Source: Oopsacas minuta
Taxonomy: Eukaryota > Porifera > Hexactinellida > Lyssacinosida > Leucopsacidae
Length of the DNA stretch: 64,000 nt
Reading direction: 5' to 3'
NCBI GenBank assembly: GCA_024704765.1
Contig: JAKMXF010000304.1
Location: forward strand, 273,909-337,908
In this document: positions 39,301 through 45,300 of the stretch, in pieces
Numbering within the stretch: the stretch's first letter is position 1
Layout of the letters: every line of letters starts with the position of its first letter
Notes under the pieces: generated by a model
Told to the model about the DNA's origin: nothing
Seen by the model: only the letters and a program-made list of their open reading frames with translations
Database searches by the model: none
Made by a program: the position numbers and the translations under genes

Positions 39301-42300
39301 ATCTATGTAGTTGTTAGCTAAATTATTACCCAAGAAGTCATGGACTATCAAAACAAATGCACACCACGCAGAAGATTCTAAATTGGTCATGGATTGGACG
39401 AAACCAGTGTTTCTTATGAGACTGCGAATCTGAGGACCAGCAAAGATCCCTGCTTTCAGTTTTTCATTGCTCATTCCTGGGAATGATCTGCCAATGTACT
39501 TGAAACAGGGCCGTCTTTATCTAGAGATTTCACGAACTGCTTCATTAAACCCGACTTGATGTGGAGGGGTGGGAGAATGATTTTGTCTCTGGGAACAAAT
39601 GGTTCAAACAGAATGTTTGCTTCTCCAACTGTTAGATCAGTTCTCAAGGGCCACACTGTATTTACCCAATGATCTTTGTGGGCTCTACTGCCCCATAAAC
39701 ATATAAAACAAGGGTACTTAGTGTATCTACCTTGTTGGCCAAGTAAAAAGTTTACCATCTTGAGATCAACACATATCAACCACTGGTGTTTATGATGTTT
39801 CAATTTTTGCAGTACCATCAGAATATTTTCATACTCTTCCTTAAGCTTGGTTGAATGTCTAATTGGAACAGATGCATTTTTAGTTCCATTATGCATTAAA
39901 ACATATTTCAAGCTTCTCTTGGAACTATCAATGAATAGATGCCAATCTTCTGGTCTATATTGTGATAGTCACATTTCTAGGAGAAGTCCTCCAATATCAT
40001 TGCAGAAGACGAGGCCTTCTTGTTGGCTAAAGTAATGAAGTAATCCTTCTTCTCTATGACGATAATATGTTATCTTAGTTCCAGGACTAAGAATATTCTT
40101 CTCGTTGAGTTTGGATACCAAAATTTCTGAACACGCTTTAGACAGGTTGAGGTCCCTAATTAGATCATTGAGCTCTTCCTGATTGAATTGACCCGATAAT
40201 GAAGAGCTACCTCAAATTCACTTTCACTGAAATGACATATGTCCAAATCTTCATCTATCCTATCACAATCTATTGAGAGGTCTGGCAAGGGACTAAATTT
40301 TGGCAGAGAAACCTCCTCAAAGTGAAGTACAGGACGCCTGGCAGAGTCCAGGTCAGGGTAACTCCACATCCTTTTCTTATGTCGATTAAATCCTTTCATA
40401 TCGACCATACAAAAAACGCAATTATCATAATGATTCCTCTGTTCTCTCCATAGCATAGGCACGCCAAACTTAAAGCTCTTCCTCTTGCCATTAGTCCACA
40501 GCATTAGATATTCATCACAAGTTTTACACTCAATATGCAGAGCCATGGCTTGTCTTGGTTTCCAAGCTTCACTTCAAAGTAAGCAAAGTATGCCTTTAGT
40601 ACAAAGTCTGAATACCTCTTCTCTATCTTTCAACGTATATTCACCACATATGCAACAGAACGTATTATGACCATTAGAACATTTTCTTCTTGACAATACC
40701 ATAGAGTTAGAATATGCTAGATACTTATCATTATAAAAGTATTGATAAAATTGAATATACATTTGAAAAAGGTAACTAATAATATAAACATAAATGTGGA
40801 CCAAATCAAGAGTCTAGCAAAGCCGATGTATTTTCGAACTCAGGACAGCAAATATAGTCAAATTCAATCTAAAATCTTAGGCAACAGAAACAAAAATATT
40901 TTTTATTGGCCTGTATATAATTACAAAACATGTATTTCCCCGATTATTCAACCTTTAATAATGGAAGAAGATTGTTCTAAAAAGCAATAGGGGGAATTCA
41001 ATACGCTGATTCCGAATTTGACACTCTTGAATTTGCACCGATCAAATCTTCCGCAGTATTCCCTTATATCAATATTATTTAGGCAACTGATAATAATTGC
41101 GAACAATTGAACATTTCATGGACTGGATAATCATATTAATTTGTAAATATATTATATGATGGATGTAAAAATCTGAACAGAGCGAGGAAAAAATATGAAA
41201 TGACAACCTGTACCGACTGCTTAGTCGATTAAATTCAATTTATTTGAAAAGTGGTACTATTAATTGGAGGCACCATGAGCATTGAAATTACACCTAACCT
41301 TCCATAGTGCCTCAATTAATAGTGCCACTTTAAACAAATTGAATTTAACAGACTAATCTGCCAGCACATGTTGTAATTATATATTTCTCATACGTAAATC
41401 TATTGTTGTTTTTATGAATTAAAATAAACAAATTAGCTAAACTTCAAAAAATACTTACAGGCTTGCTCTAAACGGCTAGCCAAGGGCAACTAAGTGCACT
41501 GAATCCAAATTTCTCAATTTCAAGTTTATCGTAAGTCAGGTACAGTTGATTTATGAATATGAAGTAAAATTATGCAAATCTTAAAATATTTGTACAGGAA
41601 TACTCTAAACGGCTACCAGGGGTAACTAAGTACGCTGAATCCGAATTTCGCATTTTCAAGTTGCTCATACGTAAATATACTGTTGATTTATAAATATAAT
41701 GTAAACAAATTAGTCGAATTTCAAAGTATATATACAGGTTTGATCTCTACGGCTACGTAATGATAAGAGGGTTTTATAGATGATGTGAGGGTGACAGAAT
41801 GCCCCCCCCCCCCGGTGCTTTGGTCATGTTATACACTTTAGCTCCAAACTATGCCTCCTCTAATCCATAGAACATTAATCAGCCCCCGCTGAAAATTCTC
41901 AAAAATCTAGTGGGGTAACACAATATACTGAACCAGAATTTCGGGCTTTTAAGTTTCTAATATGTAAATTCTTTGTTGATTTTATGAAAAGCATTATATG
42001 ATGCGGGAAATCGCATGGGCAAATATTAACGTGAAACTTTGTAAATATGCAACGCTTTCAGATTAAATTATAGTCATTTGTAAAATTAATCATCACTTGT
42101 TAACTAGATATTGATTTTGCCAGTCATGGCATAATATATGCACGAGTAGCTAAGCAAGGAATTGTCAAAATAATTCCAGGCCATTGATTATATTTTGTTT
42201 GATCTTGAAGAATTACAGTTATCATTACAAATTCAACTGTAAATAGGTTCCTACATACTGCGGAAACACTTAGAATATTTTTGAGAATGGTTTCTCAGTC

Positions 42301-45300
42301 CATTTAATTACAATGACACAGCAAAAAATATCATCCATATATGGCAATACACTAATTCTAGATGCATTTGGCTCAATTTTTCCTGAAATTAGTAAGAAAT
42401 ATTGTTTCTATTAACTCCCTACTAAATAGTAGCTACTAAATACTCATCAAAATAGATTTATGATCATATAACATCGTCTTGACTTAGCTTTATAATTGTT
42501 CATATCGAACCATAAATTAAATAATTTGATGAATGTTTAAGATAGATAAAATTCTTTCACAATCATAAAACATTTCCAAATCCTTATTTTAAGTTTTCCT
42601 ACCCCTACAACCCCATAACTAATCTAGTTAAATGTTCTCACAACTTATATGATAAATTTAGGGTTAAAATTCCTATTTAGCATTCAATTCTCATTAGAAA
42701 TCACATTATTGATGCCTAATAAGAATTCTGTTGTTGGTTGCAACTCTGGCTATAAGAATGGACCTAATAACCCATGCTACAAGTTTCCTCAGGACAAAGT
42801 ACTGTCTGGTAAATGGTTACGTTTTCTCAACAGACTTGCAGGCTTTGAAATAACTGAAATACATTCATTTGCTCACTTCATATTGATGATAAATTCTTGA
42901 AAATTGTCCCCATAATTTTACAAGATTGAATTACAACATCAAACAAATTCCTACTATCCATCCACCTTAAACTCCCCTTAGTCAGGCTATTATCCCTACT
43001 ACTTCACTTCTACTTCCGAAAGTCCGCATCTCACAACAAGATCAAATGTCTATCTACAAGGAAAAGTACCGAATTCACAACTTTCAGGATGTTGTTGATT
43101 TCCTCGAAAAATCTCCAAAGTTTGACAGTTTTAAACTACACATAGAAAACAGCTTCGTAACTGCTTACCATTTTGTTATTACCTCGGGCTTGCTAGTGTG
43201 AAGGAATGTATTACTATCTACAAGGGTTTCTAAGTTAAATTAAGTTTTGAGAATTCACAGATTTCTCTTCGTACTCTTATCCAAAATTCTACTGACCACA
43301 AGCTAACACATTTAGATGCTCTTGATAATTTACCAAGTTATTGTTCAAATTTTAACTCTAAGTATGATGTCGATGTTATAAAGGAGCAAATTCAACTTTG
43401 TTATTTCAATCCTCGCTGGAGACATAGGTACTCATCACCGGTTCTGCGTTTCTCTCTACATCTCAATCGCAAGTTCAATTTGTGAGCATACATTGATTGG
43501 TTGTAATCTTGATTTGGATATGTGCACAATCATTTTATGCTTTATGGTAGTATCACTCATGAAGTCGATCCCATTTGTGATCTCAGCAGTACCTCTAGTT
43601 AAAAACACTGGTGATATTGTTAATCGGAATCTGGATAAATGTTTGTTATTAGTCACACAATCTCGGTTCAGAATTGGAGCAATAGTTTCAGATAACCACC
43701 TAAAAAACATGAATTCATACACTCGTCTCGTAACGAATTACAAAACTCAGGACAAAGATTATAAGATCATTAACCCTTACCTTCCTGATGAGCGTATTTA
43801 TCTTCTCTTTGATAGCTGCCACCGATCAAAACATAAGGCCTGTACTTCATTAAACCACAATGCATTGAGTGCAATTTGTTTGCCTGGTGTTTCGGAGAAA
43901 GAAATTAGAAGTTCAAGATATCCTTGGAAATCTCTAGCACAGATACAACTCAGTATAACTACAGTTGAATGGGATTCAAGCTTTGCTTGTGTAGATCACT
44001 CAGAAAATTCAAAATAATTAGTTTACACCGTGTTTCCAACATCCACTTTAATAACTCAAGGAAAAAGGTCTTGTGGAACTCGGGGTAAGGACCAAGTTAC
44101 TGCTTTCAAGTCGAACAAACGAAGTAAATGTCAAACTTAAGTGTGTTACAACGGTACATTATATATTTAGTATAGTCAGTTTATTTCTTTTAATGCATCT
44201 CTCCTCATATCTATAAACGATGCTTCTACTCACACCTATGGTTGTTCTTAGTACTAATGTTGTATAAATATATTACCAAATACGTATATTAATGTTAGTT
44301 TTGGCATGTCATTGTGGATAAATTTACTGAGAACGCATTCTCCAAAAGATTCTTGGTGTTTCCGCCTCATGTGGAAACCTATTTACATTTGAATTTGTAA
44401 TGACAACTGCAATTCTTTACGTTCAAACAGAACATAATCAATGGCTTGGAAAGTATTTTGGCAATTCTCTGCTTAGCTACCCTTGTATATAGTAAGCCAT
44501 GAGCCAGTCCTTTTACTACCTATCGCCAAAAATAATGTTTAAGTGTGTGGAACCCACACATAACTTCTTTTCCAAGAGACTTCGTGTGGATACATGCTCA
44601 AGCGATGCGATCAATGATGTTCAGATTGCTATAGTTGATGGAGGAGTGTGCCCAATGACATATCCAAACCAGCTAGAGAAGGACTCACTCAAGTGGAGCT
44701 GCTTAAATACCCAGTAGACACGGACGAGCGTAGGTTTCTCAAAGAATGGTTTAAGGATTCGGGGTAGCTTGAGTATTCTCAAACACGTGACTCTGTGTTC
44801 TGTTATGCTGGCAGACATATTGGCCTGGTTGGCAATTTGAGATCAGCGTGGTGTACGACGGGTTAAGTAATTGGAAGAATGCCGTTGAAGTTTTCTGAGC
44901 ACAACTGTTCGGAGAATCATAAGCTAACAGTCTTGCGCTGGATGCAGTGGAAACTGGAAGACATGATGAATGTACAGCTGAGTTGAGTGGCCAGAACGGT
45001 CACTCACCATAGCTGTGACATTTTTCATGTCGTCCACGACTGCTCCGATGTAGTGAGCGTTCTACTATATATGTGAAGGTTCACATAAAATAGGTGAACC
45101 GTGACTACATCAGGGCAGTTGTGGACGTCGTTTTCGTTATGCTGTAAGCAGGCTATTGCTCTTCGAGATCATCGTGAGTCGCACTAAAGCCATTTATGTA
45201 CATTGTTTTGCCATAGCATGAACATAGTCATCGTCGAGGTTGTGCACGATACAGCCAGGACGGAAGACCTCTTCACACTGCTGCAGTTGTTGCACTTCCT

